NCBI GenBank assembly: GCA_937146725.1
Contig: CAKZRU010000112.1
Location: forward strand, 1 to 64,000
Reading direction: 5' to 3'
Length of the DNA: 64,000 bases
Source of the DNA: an uncultured Myxococcales bacterium
Lineage (GTDB): Bacteria; Myxococcota_A; Bradymonadia; UBA7976; VGTA01
Part shown: positions 24,426 to 33,840 of the stretch, one piece after another
Numbering within the stretch: position 1 is the stretch's first letter
How the letters are laid out: each line of letters begins with the position of its first letter
Program-made: the position numbers and the translations under genes
The notes under the pieces: model-generated
Told to the model about the DNA's origin: nothing
What the model saw: the letters and a program-made list of their open reading frames with translations, nothing else
The model's database searches: none

Positions 24426-26000
24426 TTACTTTCTCTTGATGGGTAGTCTTGTATAGTGTCCTGGCCTTGATGAAGCAGGCTTTAAACTTGTTGTGGGTCG
24501 GGACTCTAAGCCAAGAGTTGCTGGTGCAGACATGTTGGATTGGTTGGGGGAAATCGTTTCGGGCGCAGATACAGTTGGCAAAGGTGGTGTGGGTAAAGCT
24601 TTGCTTTGGGGCTGAGCAGGCTGAGCCGAGGGAGGATGTGAAGCTTGGGTACTGCCAATCTGATTGGGACCTAAGTCTTCTGCAAACAAGTCATCGCTTT
24701 CAAGCATTAAGCTATCGATTTCATCAATAAAATCCAAGTCCTCATCGTGCATACTATTAGTCTCTGAGTGAGGAATATCTTGAAAGTGAGGTGTGGATAG
24801 CTTTTGTTGAGCTGCAATAAGTGCCGTACGCAGTTCGGCAGCACTTGTATAACGATCTTGAGACTCCTTGGCCAAGCATCTTTTAAAGATTGCTTCAAGC
24901 AAAGGGTATTGATTGTAGGCTCTACCTTTAAGAGAAGGAACTTCGGCTCTTATATGCTGAATGATGATCCCAATAGGTGTATCTGCAACATAAGGCAATT
25001 CGCCACATAATAATTCATAACCAACGACAGCCAGCGCATACAGATCAGAAGCAGGAGAATAATCGCCCTTACCCATAGCCTGCTCTGGTGGCATATATTC
25101 AGGCGTACCAAAGATTTTTCCATGTGCGGTTTTGAGACCTATTGAATCAGAGTCATCCAAACGTTTAACGATCCCAAAATCCATAATACAAAGTCGACCT
25201 TCCGGACTCAGCATAAGGTTTCCGGGCTTGATGTCTCGATGCAAAAGACTTTTATTATGGGCATGCTCAAGACCATTGCATGCTTGGATCATAAGATCGA
25301 TGACCTCAAGTGGACTGAGAGGGGCACGCTTACCAAGAGACACTCGCTTTAGTGTATGTGCTAGAGTTTCTCCCGGTAAATACTTCATCGCAAAGTAGTG
25401 TAGATTAGCATAAAAGCCAATCGAATAGACCGTCACGATATTGACGTGATCAAGAGAAGCCATAGCTCTCGCTTCTCTTTGAAAACGTCCTACAACCGTT
25501 TGATCATCATTATAGTGTGGTGGTAAGATTTTAATCGCGACCGAGCGATTTAAACTTAGATCGGTTGCAAGATATACAAAGCCCATACCTCCTCGGCCAA
25601 TTTCCTTATTAAGTTTAAACTTATGGTCAAGTGTACCTCCAGCACTGAGAAAATCTTTAAGTGGACCCTGCGCACTGACTTCAGTATTTGCAGGAGCCGG
25701 TTGGCTTGGCATATCAGATTTCGAGTTAAGTGGGCTTGGGGTAGATGTTGCAGGCGCCGAAACCGGTGCTGGAGCAGATAAAGGAGTAGATTGAAGAGAG
25801 GGAGCAACATTGCTCTTGTTCACATTCATACGCTGATGAGGAGCAGAAAACTTGCTGTGTAAGTTTTTATGAGTATTCAGTCCCATATTCAAAGGCTTGT
25901 TACTTACTACAGGCTGAGAAGACTGTGTGACGGGTGTCTGACAAATTACACAGTTAGTTGAGCCTGCAGGCACCATCATTTTACATTTAGTACACTGCAC
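24426..26000 (-). CDS. Cytoplasmic Ser/Thr protein kinase with N-terminal zinc ribbon
   Basis: A 524-residue kinase starting at GTG (AGGAG seven bases upstream). Residues 3-20 form a zinc ribbon (CTKCK...CVIC). A Pro/Ser/Ala-rich linker runs to about 125. The Hanks kinase domain spans about 128-395 with GRGGMGFVY, Lys157 (VAIKIL), HRDIKPGN (254-261), DFG (274-276) and GTPEYMPPEQ. The C-terminal 130 residues are acidic, then Pro/Ser-rich, with no membrane segment. It phosphorylates unknown proteins; the FHA domain of the histidine kinase at 14286-16115 is one possible reader. The TonB receptor gene follows by 19 bases, an unusual pairing. A promoter is proposed at 26031-26058. Confidence 0.93.
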   Translation of the reverse strand: MQCTKCKMMVPAGSTNCVICQTPVTQSSQPVVSNKPLNMGLNTHKNLHSKFSAPHQRMNVNKSNVAPSLQSTPLSAPAPVSAPATSTPSPLNSKSDMPSQPAPANTEVSAQGPLKDFLSAGGTLDHKFKLNKEIGRGGMGFVYLATDLSLNRSVAIKILPPHYNDDQTVVGRFQREARAMASLDHVNIVTVYSIGFYANLHYFAMKYLPGETLAHTLKRVSLGKRAPLSPLEVIDLMIQACNGLEHAHNKSLLHRDIKPGNLMLSPEGRLCIMDFGIVKRLDDSDSIGLKTAHGKIFGTPEYMPPEQAMGKGDYSPASDLYALAVVGYELLCGELPYVADTPIGIIIQHIRAEVPSLKGRAYNQYPLLEAIFKRCLAKESQDRYTSAAELRTALIAAQQKLSTPHFQDIPHSETNSMHDEDLDFIDEIDSLMLESDDLFAEDLGPNQIGSTQASHPPSAQPAQPQSKALPTPPLPTVSAPETISPNQSNMSAPATLGLESRPTTSLKPASSRPGHYTRLPIKRK

Positions 26001-26030
26001 AAGTTACTCCTATTAAGGCAAGTATGCATA

Positions 26031-26058
26031 TATTTAAATTATGATAGCACAGAGTCAA
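26031..26058 (-). promoter_or_regulatory. Candidate promoter of the kinase/TonB-receptor pair
   Basis: On the minus strand TTGACT (26058-26053), a 16-base spacer and TAAATA (26036-26031) give the same element pair and spacing as the zinc-ribbon promoter. The -10 box lies about 30 bases before the GTG start. Confidence 0.35.
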
Positions 26059-26130
26059 AAAAGTTTTCATGTTTTATGAGTAACTTTGATCTCAATGAAC
26101 TGAAAAAAGCAAATATCTGATTAAATACGC

Positions 26131-26183
26131 AAAAAAAAAACACCAAACACTTAGCTGTAAAGCTAAATCGTTTGGTGTTTAAT
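26131..26183 (-). terminator. Terminator of the tRNA-Cys transcript
   Basis: On the minus strand AAACACCAAAC pairs with GTTTGGTGTTT, with an inner TTAGCT/AGCTAA helix, followed by an unbroken run of about ten T. It is a very strong rho-independent terminator just downstream of the tRNA, and it insulates the kinase gene. Confidence 0.93.
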
Positions 26184-26193
26184 ATCTTCTAAA

Positions 26194-26267
26194 AGGCGAT
26201 GATCGGATTCGAACCGATGAAAGACGGTTTTGCAGACCGTTGCCTTAGACCGCTCGGCCACATCGCC
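26194..26267 (-). tRNA. tRNA-Cys (anticodon GCA)
   Basis: The minus strand folds as a cloverleaf: acceptor arms GGCGATG (26267-26261) and CATCGCC (26201-26195), discriminator U73 as expected for cysteine, anticodon loop CTGCAAA with anticodon GCA, and a T-arm containing GGTTCGAATCC. CCA is not encoded. The length is 74 bases. It stands alone, with its own promoter 12 bases upstream and a strong terminator downstream. Confidence 0.97.
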
Positions 26268-26279
26268 AAAGACTCACTG

Positions 26280-26308
26280 TTTATATGCAAAAGAAATCTA
26301 AGCGTCAA
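26280..26308 (-). promoter_or_regulatory. Sigma-70-type promoter of tRNA-Cys
   Basis: On the minus strand TTGACG (26308-26303), exactly 17 bases, then TATAAA (26285-26280). The expected start point is about 6 bases before the mature tRNA 5' end. This is the best promoter in the window. Confidence 0.8.
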
Positions 26309-26378
26309 GTACTATTTCTAGTCTCTTTAATCAGAAGAGGTTATACTCTTTTAAATGTGATCATTACAGGATTAGTCT

Positions 26379-27368
26379 ATGCGATTAAATATTCTATATT
26401 ATAGGAACTTATCTCTTAAGGTTTGCTTAACTTTATTTGGGGGAATCATCTTCTCACTAAGTCTGCTTGAAGCATATGCTAAAACAGTTTCAGAGCCGAA
26501 GATTATTAAGCAACAAACTCAAAATGCTGTTTTGACCGCATATTTGGACTTGTCAAGTATCGTCACCGCTCAAGAACGGGTCGATTGGGTGATTGATCAG
26601 CATGCACTTCAAGAGATTACCCCTAAGCTTGCCGAAGTATATTGCCAGCTTAATGATGCAACTTTACTTTTACTTGAAAAAAAGGTCAAAGCCCAACTTG
26701 AACAGCAATCTGCTCAATCTTATTATAAGGCTCAAAAGCGCCGTAAAGCTCATTTTAAAAGCAATCGTAAGTTTAAAGAACTCTTGCATCAACAACGTAT
26801 TCAACAAGCTTTACAACATATCAAAAAATATAAGGATAAGTGCCCTTTTTGGTTGGATAAAACGGACAGTTTTTTGGGAATCCACCGCGATGCAGGTCGT
26901 TTTCAACTCATGGCTGAAACCATGGGAGGCTTACAGCTTCAAAAGAGCAAAAAGAACTTATTTCTTGGCGGAGCTGCTCAGGGTCGATTAATCGGTGTAT
27001 ATGGATTTACGCCCACTTGGGGACTTGGTTTAGGCTTGGAAGCTGGTGGGGCAAGTACCTTTCCTAAAGATGAGCAAGGAAGACGTTCACTCAAAGCCCA
27101 GTGGGCAGCCGGTGTACCATTCATTGTAAGAGGCTGGTGGGACAACTTGCGAGTCGACGTGGAACTTACACCCGTCGCTCGCTTTGATGACCAAACGATG
27201 AGTCAAGGTCGTTATGGTGGCCGTATTGCCCTTAGTTTTGGAGTGAGTCCCCTAAGGGTATTTGGTGTACTTCCTCATATTATGGCCTGGATCGGGGGTG
27301 AGCATTTCTTTGATCAGGATTCAACATGGGTACTGAGAGGTGGTACTCGAATTGGAATCAGCTTGTAA
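26379..27368 (+). CDS. Exported protein with predicted outer-membrane beta-barrel C-terminus
   Basis: A 329-residue protein with a signal peptide (hydrophobic residues about 15-33, ending AYAK). Residues 35-165 are helical, very rich in Lys, Gln and Arg (AQKRRKAHFKSNRKFKELL), and contain a pair of cysteines. Residues 170-329 alternate polar and apolar with many Gly and aromatic residues (GVYGFTPTWGLGLGLEAGG, PFIVRGWWDNLRVDVELTPVARF, GRIALSFGV, WVLRGGTRIGISL), typical of a small outer-membrane barrel. A TATACT at 26342-26347 could be its -10 box, but no -35 was seen. I recognise no family. Single gene, convergent with the GH31 gene. Confidence 0.65.
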   Translation: MRLNILYYRNLSLKVCLTLFGGIIFSLSLLEAYAKTVSEPKIIKQQTQNAVLTAYLDLSSIVTAQERVDWVIDQHALQEITPKLAEVYCQLNDATLLLLEKKVKAQLEQQSAQSYYKAQKRRKAHFKSNRKFKELLHQQRIQQALQHIKKYKDKCPFWLDKTDSFLGIHRDAGRFQLMAETMGGLQLQKSKKNLFLGGAAQGRLIGVYGFTPTWGLGLGLEAGGASTFPKDEQGRRSLKAQWAAGVPFIVRGWWDNLRVDVELTPVARFDDQTMSQGRYGGRIALSFGVSPLRVFGVLPHIMAWIGGEHFFDQDSTWVLRGGTRIGISL

Positions 27369-27371
27369 GTG

Positions 27372-27410
27372 TAAACTCAATAAAATAAGTTGCTTTGAAA
27401 CTTGAGTTTA
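27372..27410. repeat. Inverted repeat between convergent genes
   Basis: TAAACTCAA (27372-27380) and TTGAGTTTA (27402-27410) flank 21 bases, with a possible inner AAGTT/AACTT helix. No T-run follows on either strand. It may act as a weak shared terminator. Confidence 0.35.
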
Positions 27411-27422
27411 GCTGTCATAGGC

Positions 27423-30086
27423 TTATTGCCAAGTGATGAGTTGAGGTGCAGTCATATGCGCATCTAAACGAACATGAAGACGTCCATTATTTCGATACCA
27501 TACACAAGCAGAACAGTTATCTTGATCTTCCTCATCCACCCAAGAGAGAGGGCTATCATTCACTTGTAGTTCTGAAAACTCAAAACTTGGATCATGGCGT
27601 ATGTCGAGCTCAAATGCAGGATATGGGCTATTGGTCACCGGCTCGATAAGAACTTGACTTGCACTCAGTAAAATTCGAGTTCCTTCATGGTTTATATATT
27701 CTTCTTGCCGACTTTCCTCGGCTGGAGGCACCAACAGCCAAGTTAAAGGGTGACTCAGTTGATCTATGGTTGTGGTGCTATCAACTTCATCACGCTCGCG
27801 ATTTACGGAATTAAGGGTGTGTACTTCGGGATGAAGTAAGGGGATGATGGCACCTGTTCTTAAAAATAGGGCTTGGCTTCCAAGTTCAACCTCACGTTCA
27901 ATATCACTAGGACCAGTGATCACTTCCGAATTCCAAAAATCAAGCCACACACCATCTGGGATGGGAACTGAACGCTGTGCATTACTTGTAATGATTGGGG
28001 CGACTAATAAATCGGGGCCAAGTAAATAGGCATCATCAGGATGTCGACCATCATGTGGATAAGCAAAACCAAAGGGCTGTAGTAAGGGACGACCTGTTTC
28101 TCGGGCCAGTAAACCATGGCTAAAACGATAGTCAGCAAGCCGTATATTCCATCGGGTCGCTTCTCTCATTAAGTTTATACCTTGTTCATCATACACTTCT
28201 TCTGTCTCACCGGCTTCAGCCCATGGGAAGTGGCTGCTTCCACCGCCACCGATTTGCATAATTGCACTAAAGGCAGTTTGCCAAGCCCAACGAATTAAGA
28301 CTTCCTGTGTAGGTCGATTATTTCTAAAGCCTCCAGTGTCAGAACCATAAAAGGGAAAGCCACTGACCGAAAGAGTTAAGCCACCAATCACGGCGGCCGG
28401 TAAACCACCTACCCAATAATCTTCGTCAAGATGTGGTCTAAAATCACTATCTAGGTCTCCAGGCCAAAGTGCATGTACATATTGCTGTCCACCATGCGTA
28501 CTGCTTCGTCCCAATAAAAAGCCATCGACTTGATGTGGATTTGTATTCGGTGCTAAAAGTTCAGTGTTGGCTCGAGGCTGAGCAAGTGGCATCGTATTTA
28601 AATATGCTCGATGATAAAAGGTTGCATAGCGATGATGCATAGTGAGTTCGTTACTGCCATCATAAAAGTCATAGCGAAGACGATTGCCCCCAAAGCCTAC
28701 TTGTATATCTTCGCCATAATCAAGCTTATAGCCTGCTACCCCTAGTTGATTGAAGCGCTCCAACAAGCGAGCCCATAAATCCATAGCATTAGGATTGGTG
28801 AAGTCCATGATCTTGCCAAAATTCATAAAAAAGAGCATGCCCTGTACAAAATAATTTCCAGATTCAGCTTCTTCCCAAGCATCCGAAGCTTCGCTTGTGT
28901 AAGGCGCATGCCACAAGATCATTTTATAGCCCAAATCACTAAAGTGAGCTTGCATACGGCTTGGGTCTTCATAGCGATTAGGGTCAAAGGTACAATCCAT
29001 ATAAGCTTGTTGATAAGGTCGATCGATCCAAAAATTACCTCCCGGAATCCCTAATTGGCGCATTTGGGTCATATCCGCTTCAACTTCAGCCTGTCCACTC
29101 GTAACATTACGCCAGTAATGAGGAGCAAAGGCCCAATAAGGAGGAACTAAGGGTCGACCGGTCAGTTCATAATATTCGTTAATGGCACCACTTGGATGTG
29201 CTGACCAAATTAAATGTAAACTTAATGGATCAGGACGAGCTTGTTCGGCGCGAATGAGATCATCTTGTTCATAGGCAACATCAAAATAACTAGGTAAGTC
29301 CGTATCAAAAAAATAAGCAACACCTAGAGTAGAAATCAACAAGGGTACTGGTACATGCGCCTCATTATAGCCGGACTCTGTATTGGGAATAAGCTGAAAG
29401 CCCAAAGAACGATAGGTACCTCGACGAGCAACATGATCAAAGCTTTCGCCTAGTCCATAAAATTGTTCATTCTCGCGCGCTGGTGCTTGCCAGTAAGCAA
29501 AGGCGGCTTCTGCTGATTCTTGATTTGGATAAGCTAAACTCAGCTTTATGCTTTGGGTTCCGGAAAACTTTAGGGCTAAAGTTGTGTTCTTCCCATCGGA
29601 TAATAGAACTTCAAGATTGATTTCATTGCCCACAATTTCAAAGGAATCTAATTCTTGATTAAGCTCACTAATATGAACCCAACGCAGGCTTTCAGATTGG
29701 GATGGAATACTTCCCAAATAGGGGTGATGTAACCAATATGGATCATAGCTTTTACTCTCTTGCAGTGCATCAACTACACCAAAGCCCAAGTCTCGACCAC
29801 TCAGCTCTAGACTTTCGCCATAAGGGTGCTCTAAGTGTATGCTAAAGGGCTTATCTATAATTCTGAGTTGAACATCTGTAGAGATTTGCCAAGTATATTC
29901 TTGAGGGAGATGCATCATTTCTCCGGCGACTTCACCGGCCATTTCTCCGGCCATTTCTCCGGCCATTTCTCCGGCTATTTCTCCGGCCAGACTTTGATCT
30001 CTTTCTATATTAGGAGTTGGCTCATCATCGCAGGCAAATATAAAGACTGCACTGATTAAAAAACTTAGCGCGACAGATATTCTCAT
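27423..30086 (-). CDS. Lipoprotein glycoside hydrolase family 31
   Basis: An 887-residue lipoprotein (lipobox FIFAC, Cys19) with a linker of six AGEM-type repeats at about residues 33-57. The N-terminal beta-sandwich is followed by a TIM barrel with GH31 hallmarks: PYWAFAPHYWRN, GGNFWIDRPYQQ, the nucleophile Asp456 in GYKLDYGED, and the acid/base region GSDTGGF with Asp583. The KxDxGE style is nearer alpha-xylosidases and related enzymes than alpha-glucosidases (WxDMNE). C-terminal beta domains complete the 887 residues. It likely cleaves alpha-linked sugars from external polymers at the cell surface or in the periplasm. Substrate not readable. No transporter or other glycosidase is adjacent. 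Confidence 0.92.
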   Translation of the reverse strand: MRISVALSFLISAVFIFACDDEPTPNIERDQSLAGEIAGEMAGEMAGEMAGEVAGEMMHLPQEYTWQISTDVQLRIIDKPFSIHLEHPYGESLELSGRDLGFGVVDALQESKSYDPYWLHHPYLGSIPSQSESLRWVHISELNQELDSFEIVGNEINLEVLLSDGKNTTLALKFSGTQSIKLSLAYPNQESAEAAFAYWQAPARENEQFYGLGESFDHVARRGTYRSLGFQLIPNTESGYNEAHVPVPLLISTLGVAYFFDTDLPSYFDVAYEQDDLIRAEQARPDPLSLHLIWSAHPSGAINEYYELTGRPLVPPYWAFAPHYWRNVTSGQAEVEADMTQMRQLGIPGGNFWIDRPYQQAYMDCTFDPNRYEDPSRMQAHFSDLGYKMILWHAPYTSEASDAWEEAESGNYFVQGMLFFMNFGKIMDFTNPNAMDLWARLLERFNQLGVAGYKLDYGEDIQVGFGGNRLRYDFYDGSNELTMHHRYATFYHRAYLNTMPLAQPRANTELLAPNTNPHQVDGFLLGRSSTHGGQQYVHALWPGDLDSDFRPHLDEDYWVGGLPAAVIGGLTLSVSGFPFYGSDTGGFRNNRPTQEVLIRWAWQTAFSAIMQIGGGGSSHFPWAEAGETEEVYDEQGINLMREATRWNIRLADYRFSHGLLARETGRPLLQPFGFAYPHDGRHPDDAYLLGPDLLVAPIITSNAQRSVPIPDGVWLDFWNSEVITGPSDIEREVELGSQALFLRTGAIIPLLHPEVHTLNSVNRERDEVDSTTTIDQLSHPLTWLLVPPAEESRQEEYINHEGTRILLSASQVLIEPVTNSPYPAFELDIRHDPSFEFSELQVNDSPLSWVDEEDQDNCSACVWYRNNGRLHVRLDAHMTAPQLITWQ
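29917..29988 (-). repeat. Six 12-base tandem repeats encoding the AGEM linker
   Basis: Six units of ATTTCTCCGGCC (plus-strand reading) run without interruption; units 3, 4 and 6 are identical and the others differ at one or two bases. Each unit adds four residues (Ala-Gly-Glu-Met/Ile/Val), so copy-number change keeps the frame and alters only the distance between the lipid anchor and the enzyme. Confidence 0.9.
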
Positions 30087-30183
30087 TATAATGGCTCTTT
30101 ATGGTGGGTGACGAGTAATTGCTTAAATTATGATTACGCAAGCCTAAGTAGCCTCAGTTACAATGACTTGGAATAAGAACTTG

Positions 30184-30208
30184 GATCTATAATTTAGATC
30201 TATAATTT
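30184..30208. repeat. 13-base tandem repeat upstream of the GH31 gene
   Basis: GATCTATAATTT occurs at 30184-30195 and 30197-30208. The junction forms the palindrome AGATCT, and each copy contains TATAAT. The copies lie in the 207-base gap between the stop of the 30294 gene and the GH31 start and could be a regulatory site. Confidence 0.4.
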
Positions 30209-30293
30209 GAAACGACAACTTGGAGCTCAGACTCATAGTCTATCTAGACTCTATTTATATCTAGAAACCGTGGAGTGTAAGCCCTCGCTTGAC

Positions 30294-33200
30294 TTAAGGT
30301 AGATTTACAGTCGGCCAGCAACCTTCAACGATCGAAATCGTCTCATTGCTTTCGGGGTCGGTAAAGGTAAAGACCTCAGCGCTTGTACAAGGATCAAAAC
30401 CACTAATCCCATCATCACTTGCAACTGTACCACAAGCACCATTCGGATTAGCGGTTAAATCGGTTGGAATCACTTTGAAACTATAGTCAATACGCTGATT
30501 TCCATCATCGACAAAGCCAAAGCTGCTCAAAACACCCATTTCGATTTCAGTTTCAACCAAACCACCCTTCACATTGATACATTGGTAGTTGTAGCTTGGC
30601 GTTGTGCTATAAACGCCTTCTGCATTGCCTTGAGAGTTTTGAGTTTCACCATAGAAAAGAAGATCGAGGTGACCGTCTGAATTACTTCCAAAGTTAATCA
30701 CAATCGTGCGATCTTCTTGAGGCGGTACAGTGACTTTATACCAGTCCTCATCATCGGCTCCATTGGGATTATTACAAATCCACGCATCACACAGGCCAAC
30801 TGCTCCCGAACCAAGAGCGGTAGCACGTGATGGGGTATAGCCATTAAAGCGACTATCATCATTAGGATCGCCAATTTCTTGCCAGTCTGGCTGGCAGACA
30901 TCACGTCCAGGGGTCACAGTAACTCTCAAGTCATAAGGCATTGAGCTTGCAGTTCCATCGGTGTTTACTTTTACATAGTGCTCGCCTGATGACACCAAAG
31001 TCGTGGGGAATTGTAACATTTCAAAATCACCTTGAGTGCGGCTACGTGCGCTGGTGACTTGGCAATAGCCAGCAATACAGGCATCGGCTTGAATCCCTTG
31101 GCAATTCGCATCACTTGTACAAGTTGTGCCACTTTCAATCGGTGTCTCATAGAACTCAAGATCTAAGCCACCAAGTACAGCATCATGTTCAAAGCCATCA
31201 AGCATCACACAAATGGTACTGCCCGCATCAGCAACAGGGAAGCTATACCAATCGGCAATATCATTTCCACCACACATGAGCCCATTGCGTTGCTCAAAGC
31301 GCAAGCCTTGACTCTCACTGACATCAGTTAATGCAGTGGAGTTATCGGCAATATTATTATCACCATCAAGCTCATCACTAGCACAGGCACCACCCTCAAT
31401 CACAATACGGCGAATATTTAACTCATAACTGCCTTGTGAGTTTCCTAAACCATTAACAACCGCACAATAACGTCCACCAAGAGCACCTCGGAAAAGTGCT
31501 ACATCAAAGTCTTCGCCATTGAGGGTGTGACGAGCTTCGGTACCCACTTGGCCAGCACTGTTATCGACAAAACTGACTTCGAGTCCACTACCGATCGTAT
31601 CGTTACTAATAATCCAAGCTTCGATTTGATCACCATCATTAAGGTCAAAGCAATAGTAGTCTTGATCACCAGAGCATAAACTCACCGCTTGAATACGGTT
31701 ATCCTGTCCTTGCGCTAAGTAGCCTTGATCATCGACTGGAAGCATAAGAGTTGATACTAAGTCGGTCCCCTGACCAAAAGCATTGTTGGGTTCATACTGA
31801 TCGGCAAGGCATACAATTGCGGAGGCATCATGATCTACGGTTAAGCGATAGTTTGCATAGGTGCTAGTTGGATCATCACCACTGATCTTTAAATACCAAT
31901 TACCATCCTCAAAGCTTGCGCTGTTGAATGGGATATTCAATGCGTAAATACGATCTCCGGATGCCGGATCTTCAACACTATTATCAAGGATTACCGAGAA
32001 AGTTGGACTTGGATTGCCACCCACTGCGTTAAGCTCGCTAGAAGAATATAAGTCAAAGCGAAGAGCTTGAGAAGCAATGGTTGTTCTGAGCTCAATATCA
32101 AGGCCATCATTTACGGTGAGTGGAATGGAGAACCAATCTTCATCTCCTACACAGATTGTGCCATCATTATAAGTGGTGAGCCCATCGGCAATCAGTGCGG
32201 TTGCTTGCTCGGGTGCATTGTCACCTTCGGCGGACTCTCGATCATCAAAGAAGCAGGCATTGCCCAAAGGTGCGGTTTGAATGCTAAGGCTATAGCTTAG
32301 GCGCACATCATCCGCCAGCATGCCACTGACTTCAATATAATAATCATCAGCAGGTCTTACTTCGGTTTCTCCAGGAAATTCAAGAATCTCGGGGATATCT
32401 AAGCTGTTGGTTTCAACCAAGGGAATCGCAGTATCACTCGCACTGAAAATACGCATATTTAAGTCGCCACCACCCTCATGAGAAAGAGTAATTCGCATAC
32501 GCTCACCTTGATCTAAGGTCACTTGATAAAGATCAATATCTCCTCCACATACGATACGATCATTTGCTTGAGCTGATGAGAACTCTGGATTTGAGGCCAC
32601 TGGGACTAGATTTAAGCGAGAGGCCTCAGCAAAGGTATTATTAGGCTCACCACTGAGCTCACCTACTGCTTCATCATCTCTACAAAGACCGGCTTCACAT
32701 TGAGCATTTAAAGGGTTGCAGGCCTCATTTTCATTACAGTCATTGTGGCTTGCGCATTCATCACGACAGGCACCATTATCACAATAACGATTTTCACCAC
32801 AGCTTGCATCATCACTACAGCTCTCTAAGCAAACATTATTCGCACAGACAAAACCGGCTTCACAGTCATTGTCATTACCACAGCCACTTTGACACACTAA
32901 ATCAACCGGATTACAGAACTGTCCTTCGGCACAATCATCGCTATTAACGCAATTTTGTGGGCTACAAAGGCGGGTTTGTGGATTACAGACTAGGTCCCCA
33001 GCACATTCTCCTTCACGACAACCTTCATTACAGCGCTGATCTACTGGATCACAGTAAAAGGTTGCACCATTACTATCTAAGGTTTGACAGTCAACATCGA
33101 CTTCACAACGCAAACCACAGGGGTTGTCATCACAAAGTAAAGTATTTTCAATCAGCTGTCCCTCAAGTGCAGAGCATTGGTCAGCCGTTGCAGCTACACA

Positions 33201-33719
33201 GCTTTCTTCGCCATCAGCTTCAACACAGCAGGGGCTATGGCTTATACATTCACGAGTTAAGGGGTCACAAAGAATCGCTCGACCATCTTCGTCATAGCTG
33301 TCTCCAGGGCAGGCTTCATCAAGACGACAACCCGTTTCACAGACTGCCTCATTACAATAGGTACCTTCCGGACATTCGGCATCATTATCGCAAGGCGGGA
33401 AAACACATTCACGGCTCTCTAAGTCACAGACTCGGCCACCATCACAGCTTCCTTCTGTGCAGCCTTCAATACAATAACTATTAAAGGACTCATCATAAAA
33501 GCAGTAGTTACCATCAGGGCACTCGCTATCATCAAAGCAAGGCATACCCGTGCTCATACCGCCCATAGAACCACCATCGGTACCAGAGAGCATGTCACCG
33601 CCAATTCCAAGACCGCCACCAGCTTCAGTACCGGCCGCTCCACCGGCGGTAGTATCGGGACAGGCATACATAAAGCAGCTCAATCCTAGGAGTAAAAGTT
33701 GTTTTTGTTTACTTATCAC
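30294..33719 (-). CDS. Large cysteine-rich lipoprotein with PPC-type beta domains
   Basis: With the GTG at 33717-33719 the product is 1141 residues; lipobox FMYAC, followed by a Gly/Thr-rich linker. Residues about 55-350 are a run of Dickkopf/EGF-like cysteine modules (patterns such as CxxDxxCxxGxxC). The rest holds about five PPC-type beta-sandwich units, recognisable from repeats such as DLYQVTLDQGERMRITLSHEGG, EDWFSIPLTVND, DYYCFDLNDGDQIEAWI, ADWYSFPV and EDWYKVTVPP. Such proteins sit on the surface of Myxococcota and probably bind partners or carbohydrates. There is no catalytic domain. A GTG four codons upstream (33731) is possible, but GAGG at 33726-33729 favours the one used here. Confidence 0.88.
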   Translation of the reverse strand: MISKQKQLLLLGLSCFMYACPDTTAGGAAGTEAGGGLGIGGDMLSGTDGGSMGGMSTGMPCFDDSECPDGNYCFYDESFNSYCIEGCTEGSCDGGRVCDLESRECVFPPCDNDAECPEGTYCNEAVCETGCRLDEACPGDSYDEDGRAILCDPLTRECISHSPCCVEADGEESCVAATADQCSALEGQLIENTLLCDDNPCGLRCEVDVDCQTLDSNGATFYCDPVDQRCNEGCREGECAGDLVCNPQTRLCSPQNCVNSDDCAEGQFCNPVDLVCQSGCGNDNDCEAGFVCANNVCLESCSDDASCGENRYCDNGACRDECASHNDCNENEACNPLNAQCEAGLCRDDEAVGELSGEPNNTFAEASRLNLVPVASNPEFSSAQANDRIVCGGDIDLYQVTLDQGERMRITLSHEGGGDLNMRIFSASDTAIPLVETNSLDIPEILEFPGETEVRPADDYYIEVSGMLADDVRLSYSLSIQTAPLGNACFFDDRESAEGDNAPEQATALIADGLTTYNDGTICVGDEDWFSIPLTVNDGLDIELRTTIASQALRFDLYSSSELNAVGGNPSPTFSVILDNSVEDPASGDRIYALNIPFNSASFEDGNWYLKISGDDPTSTYANYRLTVDHDASAIVCLADQYEPNNAFGQGTDLVSTLMLPVDDQGYLAQGQDNRIQAVSLCSGDQDYYCFDLNDGDQIEAWIISNDTIGSGLEVSFVDNSAGQVGTEARHTLNGEDFDVALFRGALGGRYCAVVNGLGNSQGSYELNIRRIVIEGGACASDELDGDNNIADNSTALTDVSESQGLRFEQRNGLMCGGNDIADWYSFPVADAGSTICVMLDGFEHDAVLGGLDLEFYETPIESGTTCTSDANCQGIQADACIAGYCQVTSARSRTQGDFEMLQFPTTLVSSGEHYVKVNTDGTASSMPYDLRVTVTPGRDVCQPDWQEIGDPNDDSRFNGYTPSRATALGSGAVGLCDAWICNNPNGADDEDWYKVTVPPQEDRTIVINFGSNSDGHLDLLFYGETQNSQGNAEGVYSTTPSYNYQCINVKGGLVETEIEMGVLSSFGFVDDGNQRIDYSFKVIPTDLTANPNGACGTVASDDGISGFDPCTSAEVFTFTDPESNETISIVEGCWPTVNLP

Positions 33720-33725
33720 TTGAGA

Positions 33726-33729
33726 CCTC
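33726..33729 (-). promoter_or_regulatory. Ribosome-binding site deciding the start of the PPC lipoprotein
   Basis: GAGG on the minus strand lies six bases before the GTG at 33719-33717 and overlaps the alternative GTG at 33731. Confidence 0.5.
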
Positions 33730-33840
33730 ACATATCGGGAAAGTCGTTAAATTTAGAGTTTTCAGTTGGCCTCATGTTTTGTTTGACTAAATCTACTGAC
33801 AAATAATCACATGAGATACTATGTTAGTAATAACGGACGG

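Noticed and set aside
29917..29988. Possible CRISPR or satellite array
   Set aside because: Contiguous 12-base units without spacers, all in frame within a lipoprotein gene.
32750..33484. His-rich plus-strand frames that look like metal-binding proteins
   Set aside because: They are the antisense of the cysteine- and acidic-rich modules of the lipoprotein on the minus strand; codon bias produces the His.
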